64,000 nucleotides of DNA from assembly GCF_963855985.1 (NCBI RefSeq), contig NC_087098.1, positions 12,854,501-12,918,500 on the forward strand, in the 5' to 3' direction. This document shows positions 35,401-43,100 of this stretch, piece by piece. The notes below the pieces were generated by a model, which did not search any database, was not told where the DNA came from, and saw only the letters and a program-made list of their open reading frames with translations. Every line of letters begins with the position of its first letter. Positions within the stretch are counted from its first letter, which is position 1. Position numbers and translations under genes: made by a program. This DNA is from Ostrinia nubilalis (lineage: Eukaryota > Arthropoda > Insecta > Lepidoptera > Crambidae).

Positions 35401-35499
35401 ACGTAATTTTCTAGCACTGACACTGCGACAACTTGACCGAGGGAAAACGAAAAAAATAATCACCTCATCAGAGTTCCGCAAGGGTATTTCAAGAGACAT
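11234..35499 (-). CDS. CTR9: CTR9 homologue, TPR scaffold of the PAF1 complex, with internal exon arrays and an RS-rich tail
   Basis: Nuclear scaffold of the PAF1 complex, which accompanies RNA polymerase II and promotes histone modification and elongation. Coding exons in gene order: 35464-35499, 35282-35380, 34936-35172, 34419-34687, 34104-34299, 33729-33956, 33309-33515, 32920-33074, 32339-32509, 31302-31516, 29084-29241, 28227-28355, 27459-27721, 25537-25747, 14980-15182, 14248-14380, 13330-13550, 11754-12071, 11234-11417. All junctions are GT-AG and all phases agree, giving 3,633 nt or 1,210 residues (human about 1,173). Start [20 protein letters not shown] matches the family N-terminus. 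TPRs fill roughly residues 40-850 ([52 protein letters not shown]). A charged helix and basic region follow, then an RS-rich tail ending SVSASEDEA. The introns after exons 13 and 14 carry tandem arrays of exon-derived units. Gene identity is secure; the isoforms are not. Confidence 0.95.
11754..12071 (-). CDS. CTR9: CTR9 RS-domain exon (about 106 codons of R/K-S repeats)
   Basis: A phase 2-2 exon of 318 nt. Almost every codon pair is Arg-Ser or Lys-Ser, with a 12-18-nt DNA period built on 'tcgaagagccg' variants, so it probably grew by slippage or unequal exchange. The frame is unbroken. Because it is symmetric it could be skipped without shifting the frame. RS domains bind splicing and RNA-processing factors; that CTR9 does so here is inference. 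Confidence 0.9.
12148..12325 (+). repeat. tRNA-derived SINE
   Basis: Carries a tRNA-like RNA polymerase III promoter: an A-box-like 'tagccgaacgggtcgg' from about 12153 and a B box 'ggttcgaatccc' at 12198-12209. A non-tRNA body follows ('gtgagcccactcgtaacac'). The head does not fold into a complete cloverleaf with a proper acceptor stem, so it is a SINE and not a tRNA gene. It sits in the CTR9 intron between exons 17 and 18. Confidence 0.7.
12610..13101 (-). repeat. Dispersed repeat of about 490 bp, copy 1
   Basis: Highly similar, in inverse orientation, to 30155-31250, where a second repeat has inserted into it. Shared anchors include 'cttcgcgaaggtatt', 'gtgatcggcactgcgccg', 'gtgacgtgaggtgccaaact' and 'ggccatcgtgcgtgtttt'. 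No coding potential was recognised, and I cannot assign a class. Confidence 0.75.
13146..13270 (-). repeat. CTR9: Duplicated 3' end of CTR9 exon 17
   Basis: About 125 bp repeating the donor-side end of exon 17 ([14 protein letters not shown]...[18 protein letters not shown] then the donor GTATTG), with one block of four RS codons fewer than the parent. It lies about 60 bp downstream of exon 17 in the gene. No clear acceptor was seen in front of it; ATAAGAG at about 13270 is weak. It is therefore a partial exon copy, probably unused, but it could serve as an alternative donor region. Confidence 0.75.
13330..13550 (-). CDS. CTR9: CTR9 exon 17 (basic linker and start of RS region)
   Basis: Encodes [19 protein letters not shown], then [20 protein letters not shown], then [18 protein letters not shown], and SASDSD before the donor. 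The [16 protein letters not shown] block matches the human KIKSKAIISSSDDSSDE segment. Entry phase 0, exit phase 2. Its 3' end is duplicated at 13146-13270. Confidence 0.9.
13826..13942. repeat. Short MITE, family GGCTGAGTTGCACCA
   Basis: About 115 bp with inverted ends (GGCTGAGTTGCACCATCTT / AAGTGGTGCAACTTGG). A second copy with the same interior ('aaaatctgtcaaact') is at 59842-59956. Both lie in non-coding DNA. Confidence 0.7.
13977..14196. repeat. MITE, family TCAATGAGGGCTATCG, copy 1
   Basis: About 220 bp with ends TCAATGAGGGCTATCGTTTT and an interior containing two inverse 'gcgccactgtagagtaagg' blocks. An almost identical copy in opposite orientation is at 25807-26026. The two copies lie in CTR9 introns on either side of the exon 14 array. 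Confidence 0.85.
14980..15182 (-). CDS. CTR9: CTR9 exon 15 (charged helix and linker)
   Basis: Encodes [20 protein letters not shown], then [20 protein letters not shown] and [18 protein letters not shown]. It matches human YVEKTKNILMF. Joined directly to exon 14 it gives a helix of about 52 residues between DEE and KTKN, against about 53 in human CTR9. The ancestral reading therefore uses none of the intervening array micro-exons. Confidence 0.9.
16205..16228 (-). repeat. CTR9: Representative 24-nt micro-exon candidate (strong acceptor class)
   Basis: Encodes REAFRRQQ in the CTR9 frame. The upstream sense-strand sequence reads CACTTTTCTCTGACAG, a good pyrimidine tract and acceptor; the donor is GTGCTTAG. 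Related units are near 18066, 19285, 19991 and 21907. This class lacks the CTAG acceptor of the 54-nt class, so its spliceable architecture arose separately within the array. Confidence 0.6.
17101..17145 (-). repeat. CTR9: Representative 45-nt micro-exon candidate (GC donor class)
   Basis: Encodes [15 protein letters not shown] in frame. Acceptor TTTATTAG; the donor has GC in place of GT (CAG then GCGATT). GC donors can be functional with a strong match but are usually weaker. Other members are near 17885, 19098, 21557, 23966 and 25346. Confidence 0.55.
18763..18932 (-). pseudogene. CTR9: Truncated exon 14 copy in the CTR9 array
   Basis: Covers the exon from about [10 protein letters not shown] to the donor, but the 5' part is replaced by ACTAGTTAGTAA, which puts TAG and TAA in the exon frame. 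A second copy with the same junction is at 21221-21392. Neither can replace exon 14 in frame. Confidence 0.8.
19455..19647 (-). repeat. CTR9: Full-length exon 14 copy A (193 nt, frame intact)
   Basis: Acceptor ...GGCAGCAG then GTAC; donor CAG then GTGATG. Encodes [20 protein letters not shown] and on to AFRRQQ, six residues shorter than exon 14 near its start (the GGEGAE stretch is lacking). Entry phase 2 and exit phase 0 are as in exon 14, so it could replace exon 14 but could not be joined in tandem with it without a frameshift. Confidence 0.8.
20144..20336 (-). repeat. CTR9: Full-length exon 14 copy B (193 nt, frame intact)
   Basis: Same structure as copy A; encodes [15 protein letters not shown] at the start and ends AFRRQQ before GTGATG. 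The upstream sense-strand region contains 'aggcccctcttcccc' in the complementary strand and the shared GGGCACTTTGGGCACGTG block found before all four full copies. Confidence 0.8.
20897..21119. repeat. MITE, family AAAGCCTGGTC, inserted in the CTR9 array
   Basis: A palindrome of about 223 bp with ends AAAGCCTGGTCCGTGAGCAC. It interrupts one array unit directly after the TTTACTAG acceptor region. It is not repeated in neighbouring units, so it inserted after the array had expanded. Related copies are at 6453-6576 and 31547-31759. Confidence 0.9.
21221..21392 (-). pseudogene. CTR9: Truncated exon 14 copy in the CTR9 array (second)
   Basis: Same broken 5' junction (ACTAGTTAGTA) as the copy at 18763-18932, showing that the damaged form was itself amplified within the array. 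The donor GTGATT is intact. Confidence 0.8.
22077..22269 (-). repeat. CTR9: Full-length exon 14 copy C (193 nt, frame intact)
   Basis: Encodes [15 protein letters not shown] through AFRRQQ, with acceptor GGCAGCAG and donor GTGATTAG. Same six-residue deletion as copies A, B and D, so the four form one sub-family distinct from the exon at 25537-25747. Confidence 0.8.
24475..24667 (-). repeat. CTR9: Full-length exon 14 copy D (193 nt, frame intact)
   Basis: Like copies A-C. Carries a substitution in the ERARYEP region (gtgcacgtt in place of gcgctcgtt on the plus strand, giving ERARYEP to ERARYEP-like NVHVT in the other frame); the exon frame stays open and splice sites are kept. Confidence 0.75.
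25537..25747 (-). CDS. CTR9: CTR9 exon 14 (parent of the micro-exon array)
   Basis: Encodes [20 protein letters not shown], then [20 protein letters not shown] and [12 protein letters not shown], ending [18 protein letters not shown]. It matches human [20 protein letters not shown] and [25 protein letters not shown]. Taken as the authentic exon because it is nearest exon 13, keeps the longer YF start like other CTR9 proteins, and has the simple acceptor CTCCAG. Confidence 0.9.
25807..26026. repeat. MITE, family TCAATGAGGGCTATCG, copy 2
   Basis: Opposite orientation to copy 1 at 13977-14196 and nearly identical to it. It lies in the intron between exons 13 and 14. The pair could in principle act as inverse homologous arms around the array. 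Confidence 0.85.
26872..27012 (-). repeat. CTR9: Intact 141-nt exon-13-derived exon candidate (copy b)
   Basis: Encodes [19 protein letters not shown], then [20 protein letters not shown] and HELQVSH with split codons at both ends (phase 2-2). Inclusion would add 47 residues, one extra TPR-like helix pair, without a frameshift. Acceptor GCGCGTTAG. Confidence 0.7.
27065..27205 (-). repeat. CTR9: Intact 141-nt exon-13-derived exon candidate (copy c)
   Basis: Encodes [19 protein letters not shown], then [20 protein letters not shown] and HELQVSH. Phase 2-2 with acceptor CGCGCTAG and donor GTGAGT. Differs from copy b by a few substitutions, none creating a stop. Confidence 0.7.
27459..27721 (-). 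CDS. CTR9: CTR9 exon 13 (parent of the 193-bp array)
   Basis: Encodes [20 protein letters not shown], then [20 protein letters not shown] and the segment copied in the array. Human equivalents are [20 protein letters not shown] and [20 protein letters not shown]. Entry phase 0, exit phase 2. Confidence 0.92.
28492..28718. repeat. hAT-type MITE with 8-bp target-site duplication
   Basis: A 227-bp element with ends CAGCGGTTCCC and CAGGGTTTCCC (inverse), flanked by identical GTCTAGGA at 28484-28491 and 28719-28726. An 8-bp duplication and CAG-type TIRs are the marks of hAT transposition. No coding capacity. It lies in a CTR9 intron. Confidence 0.92.
29640..29903. repeat. TA-type palindromic MITE, family CAGGGTGTTAGG, copy 2
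   Basis: About 264 bp and near-identical to 5499-5758, including the long TIR. The right flank is TA and the left flank is AA, so the duplication is not exact on the left. Lies in a CTR9 intron. Confidence 0.85.
30000..30135 (-). repeat. LINE ORF2 C-terminal remnant
   Basis: On the minus strand the DNA resembles the common lepidopteran ending [37 protein letters not shown], broken by frameshifts. A similar remnant on the plus strand is at 42450-42575, and a short inverse pair is at 29380-29425. Confidence 0.6.
30155..31250 (+). repeat. Dispersed repeat (copy 2 of 12610-13101) interrupted by a nested element
   Basis: The outer repeat runs 30155-30321 and 30951-31250 and matches 12610-13101 in inverse orientation. 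The insert 30322-30950 begins AGGGTTCCGTAGCCAAATGG and ends 'gactcgcacttggccggttt', a repeat with the gtctgtctgtccg string that is widespread in Lepidoptera. Order of events: outer repeat first, insert second. Confidence 0.8.
31547..31759. repeat. MITE, family AAAGCCTGGTC, copy 3
   Basis: A palindrome of about 213 bp with the same ends and interior as 20897-21119. Lies in the intron next to CTR9 exon 10. Confidence 0.88.
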
Positions 35500-36292
35500 C
35501 TTGACGCGCTTTGTTTTGCACTTATTACTACATTACTTAATCACTCACTTTACTGAATCAAAAATACTTTACAAGTGGTCACGAAATGAACTGAAACACG
35601 ACCGACCGATGCAAAAGAGAGGACGCTTTTTATTTCGTGTCACTGTCAGTGTCAGTGTCGAACATAGAGAAAAGTAAACTCCTTTATGACATTTTACTTT
35701 TTTTTATCCCAAAAAAAAAAAACTGTTAACCCTTATATAATATCAATTGAATATATTCAATTGTGCTCGTATCTTTCGTATCGAGTGAAAAGAAGTCATT
35801 ATTTTTTAAAATTGAAGATTAATCTTCAGCCACTTCTGAATTTGCAGTGTATTTTACGTTCTTTCAATTTCATCTCTAGCGATGCCGATGAACTGTCGAA
35901 AGAAGGAGGAAAGATTCAATCAAATTATTAAATAAATGGGGATTATCTGCAATACGATGCCGGTACGATTATTAATGTATTGAATTGTTTGGAAAAATCA
36001 TCATTTGATGTCCTTGTTATGTTCATAAAAAAAAACAAACTGTCACATTGACATTCCAGCGATCAGCGATCAGCGCGGATTTGTTGTTGTTTTTGTAGAA
36101 AAAATATTTTAAATAAATTCTTTAGATCACAGCACAGTAAGTATTCTGATAATGTAGAAAATTCAGAATCTGCTTTGTTAATTCTGACAACGGTAAATGT
36201 TTTTAGCTGATTGTTATGATAATTATCGTATATTAAATTCGAGCCCTATACCGGTATACATTCGATTTTAATGTTAAAAATGTCTTACAGTT
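35464..36292. promoter_or_regulatory. Head-to-head CTR9 / MUS81 upstream region
   Basis: The CTR9 start codon (35497-35499, minus) and the MUS81 start codon (36293-36295, plus) are about 790 bp apart and diverge. The interval holds both 5' UTRs, so the shared promoter core is only a few hundred bases. MUS81 appears to have a 5' UTR intron, 36137-36290 (GTAAGT...CTTACAG), ending three bases before the ATG. The repeated 'gatcagcgatcagcgcgg' at about 36061-36078 is the only striking motif; no TATA box was identified. Confidence 0.6.
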
Positions 36293-38379
36293 ATGGGTAC
36301 AGCTACACAACTTACCCAGAACAAGAGGATAACTCTCAAGCGCAAGCGACCCAATCCGCTGTTTCAAGAGTGGCTGGAAGAGTTGCATGAAGAAGCAGAA
36401 TCTAAAGGCAGCAAGTTGGAGCCAATGTTAAAGGAAGCCCTGGAGTCTATATCCAAGTACCCTTTACCCCTGAAAACTGGTGCTGAATGTGCAATCCTCA
36501 GGGGTTTTGAAAAGAAACTTTGTCTATTTCTAGATAAACGCTTGGAAGTGTATAATAGTAATAAAAGTTTAGAGAACCAGAAGCAGCACACAAAATCAAA
36601 TTCAAATGAAAATTTAAATCTACAATGCTCTGTAGTTTTAGAGAAAGACTCAAAATTATATTGTAATGCTCCACAAACATTATCAAAGAACAAAGAAAAT
36701 TCAGAAGATAAAAATGATGAAGAATCAATAGATAAATTGCCAGCCCCTTCAAGATCTAATAGTAGCTCTCAAGATCCACCTAGTCAAAAAACGTCTAAGG
36801 AGCGAATTTATAAACCTGCTTTTAGATCTGGTGGCTATGCTATACTACTGGGATTGCTGGAAAATCTGCAGGAGAACCCAAGTGAGCCAGCCCTTGCAAA
36901 AGAAAATCTAATTGAGAAGGCCCAAAAATACAGTGAGGAGTCTTTTGTACGGCCTAAGCCAGAGTCATTCTACACAGCATGGTCCAATATGTCAAGATTA
37001 GTGTCCAAGGGACTGGTGGAAAAGAGTAAAAAGAAAAAAGTTGTTTATTCATTATCAGAACAAGGAGTCCAACTAGCTAAAATACTTATAAATGAGTCAA
37101 AAGACAGGCCTACAGATAATGATCTAATTTTTAACACTGGGTCTATAGGGGAAACAAATGACAGTCAAGAAAGTGGTATCAGTAGGAACACAGATAGCGG
37201 AATGTCTTCTCAAGTTGGCTCCCAAACGAGTACAGCAGATCAAGCCTGTATAGAAATGCCAGCTGGATCTTTTGAAGTTATTTTGTTAATTGATAAGAAT
37301 GAAACTGGAGGGTGAGTAATTTTTGTAGTAAAATTGCACTTATTTCAACTGTCAGTGTAAAAAATAGTCTCATATTTTTATAATTTTTCCCATAAGAATG
37401 TTTTCATTTACAGAGTGACAAAGAAGAATGATCCCACAGTGGCACAGTTCAACAAATACCCCGACTTAAAACATGAATACAGAAGTCTCAAAGTTGGTGA
37501 CTTCACTTGGGTGGCTAGACATAAAGAAAGTAAGGAAGAGCTGGTACTACCATACGTAATTGAGAGGAAGCGTATGGATGATCTGGGTGCCAGTATCAAG
37601 GATGGAAGGTTCCACGAACAAAAGTTCCGACTAAGGAAGTGTGGGTTGAAAAATGTTATCTATATGGTTGAAAACTATGGAGGCAACAAACATGTCGGCT
37701 TACCAATCCAGTCTTTGATGCAAGCAATGGCAAATACAAGGGTCCAAGATGGATTTAAAATTCATATGACTAATTCTTTGAGCAATTCTGCCAGATTTCT
37801 GGCTATGATGACTAAAAGATTGACTATTGAATATAAGGTATGTATGTATGAATTTTTTGAGTTCTTTATAGTGCTAAAAATCAGCTTGGTAGGAAAAGTT
37901 AAAAGCAATTTATATTTTTACAGAATTAGCTAATATAGAACACAATACTTACTCTCATAAGATTGATAATTAAATAGTAATCAATCATGATTCATATCAA
38001 ATTAAATATTTTTGTAACTTTGTTGTGATATTATTTTCAGGATCAGTGTTTGTTTGGATACAACAGGGAACCAATCAACAAGGACTTCATGACATTCAAG
38101 TATTTCAATAAATCTGCAGCCAAGACCAAGCCTCTAACAGTCACTGAAACATTCATCAAGTTATTACTCCAGTTAAAAGGAGTTTCTGTAGAAAAAGCTT
38201 TAGCAATAACTAATGTATATAGCACACCAGCTAATTTGATAAAGGCCTATGAGAATTGTAATAGCAAAGAGGGAGAAATGCTGTTAGCATATCTGAAGTA
38301 TGGCAACACCAGCCGGAATGTTGGCCCTATAGTTAGCAAAGCAATATATCAATTATTTAGCAAAAGAGTATTGTCATAA
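36293..38379 (+). CDS. MUS81: MUS81 structure-specific endonuclease catalytic subunit
   Basis: Catalytic subunit of the MUS81-EME1 complex, which cuts branched DNA such as stalled forks and recombination intermediates in the nucleus. Exons 36293-37311, 37414-37837 and 38041-38379 join in phase to 593 residues. N-terminal HhH-like region NPLFQEWLEELHEEAESKGS with YPLPLKTGAECAIL, then a low-complexity Ser/Asn linker, then a winged-helix segment (GGYAILLGLLENLQ...SRLVSKGLVEKSKKKKVVYS). The ERCC4 nuclease domain has FEVILLIDKNE, GDFTWVAR and the catalytic IERKRMDDL followed by KDGRFHEQKFRLRKCG. A C-terminal HhH2 follows. The essential ERKxxxD residues are intact. The ATG is right after the 5' UTR intron acceptor. 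An upstream ATG at 36279 is in another frame and lies inside the intron. Confidence 0.96.
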
Positions 38380-40182
38380 GCCTGTTTGGTGGTGACTAAT
38401 GATTGGTCTAACTAAATATTTAAATTTAAGCACCTATTTATTACTATGATAGTCTTTAGGGAATGTGTTTTATAAGCCTAGCCTGCGACTTGGTCTGCGA
38501 GTATTTCAAGATTTTAAGTCTCGTGAAAGACTCAAAAATTTTCGGATTGGTTAAATAAAACTGTGGTTGGTTAGTCATGGAGATATTTTAGGAAATTAAA
38601 TTACTGTATCCACTGATAGGGAATAAAAAAATAATCACCATCTGATTCTCTCGCATAATTTAATAAGCATGATATGTTAATAAGTTTTGCAGAGAAGTGG
38701 TGATTAATATCGCAATATAATCGAAGTGGTACTAAAGGCTGATGATATTAGTAGCTCGTTTGTGCTCGTAGTAAAAAAAATATTATTTTATGAAGTGTAA
38801 ATACAAGTCGCCCAAGCGCGAATGACCGCCCAAATATGGGGTGGTCAGACTGCGCGAATTGTATTTACCTATTTTGTAAACTCAAGTAAGAATTCAACTG
38901 TTTAAAAAGTAAATTCTTTTTTAAGCAAAAGTGTATTAATTAGTTTAATTTTACTATCGCCTTTATCCACTAGCCTTGTTTGTATAGGTACTTGCGGTGT
39001 GAGAATGTAATTTTCCATCCTATATCCTAAATTATTTATAAAAATAAAATAGATTACAAATAAAACAATTGTTTATTTTTTATACTTTATTAACATAACC
39101 AGTGACATGAGTAAGTAGCAGTAGTAACTTCAAGAGACAGGATATTTTATAGTGGCTTGTAAACCCTTTTGAATATCTATCCATAAATAGTAGTTCAGAA
39201 TTAAGAGCACTTTAGGATGGAATCATCTTTCCCCAGTTTACAAATAGCGTGCTAAATTAAAACGAAAACAAAATATACAGAATTGTTTTGGCACAAAAAA
39301 GCTGTCATATGATTCTATAAACCCTACAACAAGATCTACAAAGATTGAGAAAAAGATTACAAGACTTGAGATTCCATTTCCCTGTAAAACAAGCAACTAC
39401 TAGGTTGCTGGAGATTCAATGAGAACTCAGTTGTGCCAAAACAATGTAGGTACTACTTTAGACCCTTATTTTCCACATCACATATGCGTTGCCTTATAGT
39501 AACACTTACGATAATTATACACTTACAATCTACATACACAAGTATTTCAAGGTATAGTGCAAATCGAAGCTGAACAGTGAAAAAATTTGGAATAACCAGT
39601 TCTTACAAAATTGGGAGTCCAAGACATGGCACAATTTAAAGAGATATAGAGATTCAGTGACACTAACTACTAAATTGCACAATTGTTTCTTATATAAATC
39701 TCAAAATAGCTGCTTGTAAATAATATCTTTGTTCCAAATACCGATATTTCGTTAGAAATAACATCACATTTCCCGATTTTTTAAATCATGGACTCATGTT
39801 TCTTGGTGAAAAGCGATAGTGTACTTACATATTAATAAAAATCTAATATTCATTCATTTTGGATTATGCTAAAACACGTAAAATCAGCAAGATAAATGCT
39901 ATATTATTCTACTTATGTTGAATATTCTACGGTATTGGTAGCTTAATAAAGAAATTAAAATTAAAGTAAAAAAAAAAACTATTTTTCTAATTGACCAGCC
40001 ACCACTACAGTACAATTTTGAGAATAATAAGAATATATCTAGTTAACATGCAGTAACCCTGTCTGTATTGATAAAATAAAAAGTGCACACTGAAATCTAA
40101 AAACAGAGAACTAAAATAAACTTTTTGGACAGTAAAATAAAATTGTGTGCACTTGAAAGCAGTGAATAGATGATTATATTAT
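38380..40182. other. Convergent 3' UTRs of MUS81 and the CD164-like gene
   Basis: No coding region. Plus-strand poly-A signals AATAAA are at 39043-39048 and 39059-39064, and a minus-strand AATAAA is at 39072-39077. The two transcripts therefore probably end within a few dozen bases of each other, giving the CD164-like gene a 3' UTR of about 1.1 kb. Confidence 0.55.
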
Positions 40183-43100
40183 TTAAAGAGTGTGGTAGTT
40201 CCTTTCGGTTTGGTTCCTGTAGTACTTGAATCCCATGAAGCCGACGGCGAGAAGCCCCAAGGTCAGGATGATGCCACCGATGAAGCTTGGCCCATCGAAC
40301 CTGAAAATGGAAAAAAAGAACAATAATAATTATAGCCATTGTCACAGATAAAGAGGGAAAATTACGTCGCACAGTGGTCGGCTTTGTATGGGAGAGCGGA
40401 AATAATTCCATTTTTCAGTGTTATCATGTTTCTTTTCATAACATTGCTTTAAAATTATTAAAAAAATGTTATATAGTGCAATATCTATGTTTCAATACAT
40501 AACAGAAATTAGTAACAAATAATGTCACTCTTTTATCAGGTCTAAAACTTCTAGGTTTAGAACTAAATAGTTTTTGCTGATTTTACTTCAAAATTTATTG
40601 ATGAATGGATCAGACGAAGCCAGAAGCATGTTCATAATATCCTCATTTGCACCGAGAATACCGACTCTCTCATCCCCGTCTCATCATATCCAACCACTTA
40701 ACCTCATTAGATAAATGAATCGTATGACAAGGGTAGCAGATATTAGCAGCTAATCTATAATAGGCTAGTTACTAGAAGGACTAAAGAATCTTTTGATACA
40801 TACATCTCCACTAGGATCGACAAGGCAAAAAAGTTATGGTCCAAGAAAAGCAATAATTTCGAATATAAAAGAGTGTCTTTTATATAGGTCAAGTAGGACA
40901 TGACGACAGCAGTTATTTGCAAAATATAGTTTAAATGTAAATACATAATGCTTCATAAAAGACAATTAAAAAGAAATATTGTTGATATCATCAATGTCTT
41001 AAGAAATACATTCGTAGACATCCGAGCGTAGAAACTACGCTTAAATAAATATTTCGTGTTTGATCAACTTATGACGCATAATTTTCCTTTAAAATAACGT
41101 TTAATTATTTTTTTTGTGATTATGATCCCATAACTATTCTATAATAAGGCTACTATGCTAATTTTAATGAATTAGAACCTTCCAATATTGGACTTTTTTC
41201 CGCTTGCCGACTACTGTGCGTCGGCGTGGCGGCAAAAGCCATTATAGATTTTTGCAGTGTTGTTAGTGCGGGCTAGTAACGGACCATGCTAATACTTTCT
41301 CTATACAGGGACCTACGCGTAATTTATCAACACATTAGTATTGATGGGAAAATAAAATTGCCTAGCTGTTATCAGTCTACAGATATTTTCAATGGGTGTC
41401 GAATTGCAATAAACAAAATTAAATTGCGCATTTTCATTGTGTAATCTATTGATTGGCATGTGGGTATGATGATGATCATGCATGCCAATAAAAAGGATTG
41501 CAAAGTCTTTTGTACAATGATTTCCTGTAGCCAGACTTCATAATAGATTTAGAAGTGATGTGGCAACAGATTAGACTTTGTGCCCATTTTCTCAACGCTA
41601 TTGTAATTTAAAAGCGTGTGTCCGTGTATTAAAAAGGTATTTTGGAACGGATGTCAGTGATTTAAAATATATCATCTGTGCATATCATGTCTATAGTTCC
41701 AAAATACTGAACTGTCCTATCCATGACATTGACAGTGGGGCGCCACCGTAAATACCGGATCGCTGGTTCCGATTTTTGCCATGTTGGAAACCATTTAGTT
41801 GAACGATGGTAGCGCCCCCCTGTTATTGAGTTTGGTGGGACAGTTCAGTGTGGGTCATCTATAAGTGCTACACGAGGTCTTGTCTAGTGGAGTTTCACTA
41901 TTCTTCCCGTTTATTTAACAACAATTCCACGCGGCTGACTGACGTCATTCAAGAAGCAAATACCTAGGTATCTCATCTCATCCCACACATTTGCAGTCGG
42001 ATCTGTGTGACGTCAGGGAAGCCTATCAGTTGCGGACTCGCATTAGCGTACACATACGACCTTGAAATGTTTTTATTCATAATTTAGTCCGAGTATCTAC
42101 TTGATCTAAAAACTAGCGCTTGCCTTCATTGTCTAGATGCATAAAAAAGGTGAACATACAGGTTCTATCATTATAGTCTAGTACAGAACTTATGAGTGAT
42201 TGTCTGACACAAAGAATCAGATTAGACTTGTGATTGCGAAAGGACAATCTGGCGTAAATGGAACAACTTACTTACTCATTGGGTTTGTCATTGAATGAAC
42301 TGCATAATAGGTACCTAATAAAGATCAATTTACGATAAAAGAGAAGTAATATAATATATTAGCTTTTATCAAATGTTATGAACATGTACGATATTTATTG
42401 TACGGTGCAGAAAAGTTCTCGAGTGGCGACCATAAGCGGGAAGAATTAGTGAGGGCAGGCCCCCACTAGGTGGACCGATCTGGAGAAGGTTGCGGGAAGT
42501 GCCTGGATGCGGCGCAGGAACTGTGGATATCCTCGGGGGAGGCCTTTGTCCAGCACTGGACGTCATTTGGCTAAAACCTCAGATCATAGAAAGAGAATAG
42601 ATATGAAGTCGCGCGTAACTACAACGAGAACCAGTGTCCCCACATTTCCCCCACCACAGCTCCCACACACACATTCAACTGTGTAAAAACAAAGCGACTG
42701 AGAGTCTACGACAACATGTGCAACCGGCTTAAAAGTGCTGTGATTGGCCAGAAGGCGTGCCTTATGGCCAATCAATGGCCGCGTGACGTGACGCACACTT
42801 TGAAAAAAGCAATTAGAGAGAAGAAAGATAAAATGGAGTCGATAAGATATCGATACTTTAAATCCTGGGGGCAAGGCTCGAAATTGGTTTAAAAAATGCT
42901 TGTATGAAAACCTTTTTATTATTATACGTTATTATTATGTTCTTTAACGATTTTTGCATAAAGGAGTCAGTTCCATTTTGTATGGACGAAAAACTCAGAA
43001 TCAATTATTGGGACTAAATGAAGTTACCTTATATTAATTTACCCCAACCAAAGCTCAATGTCGTTATCGATGGAGTATAGAAGTTATAGACTGACAAAGT

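Noticed and set aside
42730..42790. Inverse CCAAT boxes (attggccag ... ggccaatca) as an alternative promoter of the CD164-like gene
   Set aside because: Only a short inverse pair in an intron, with no other promoter evidence.
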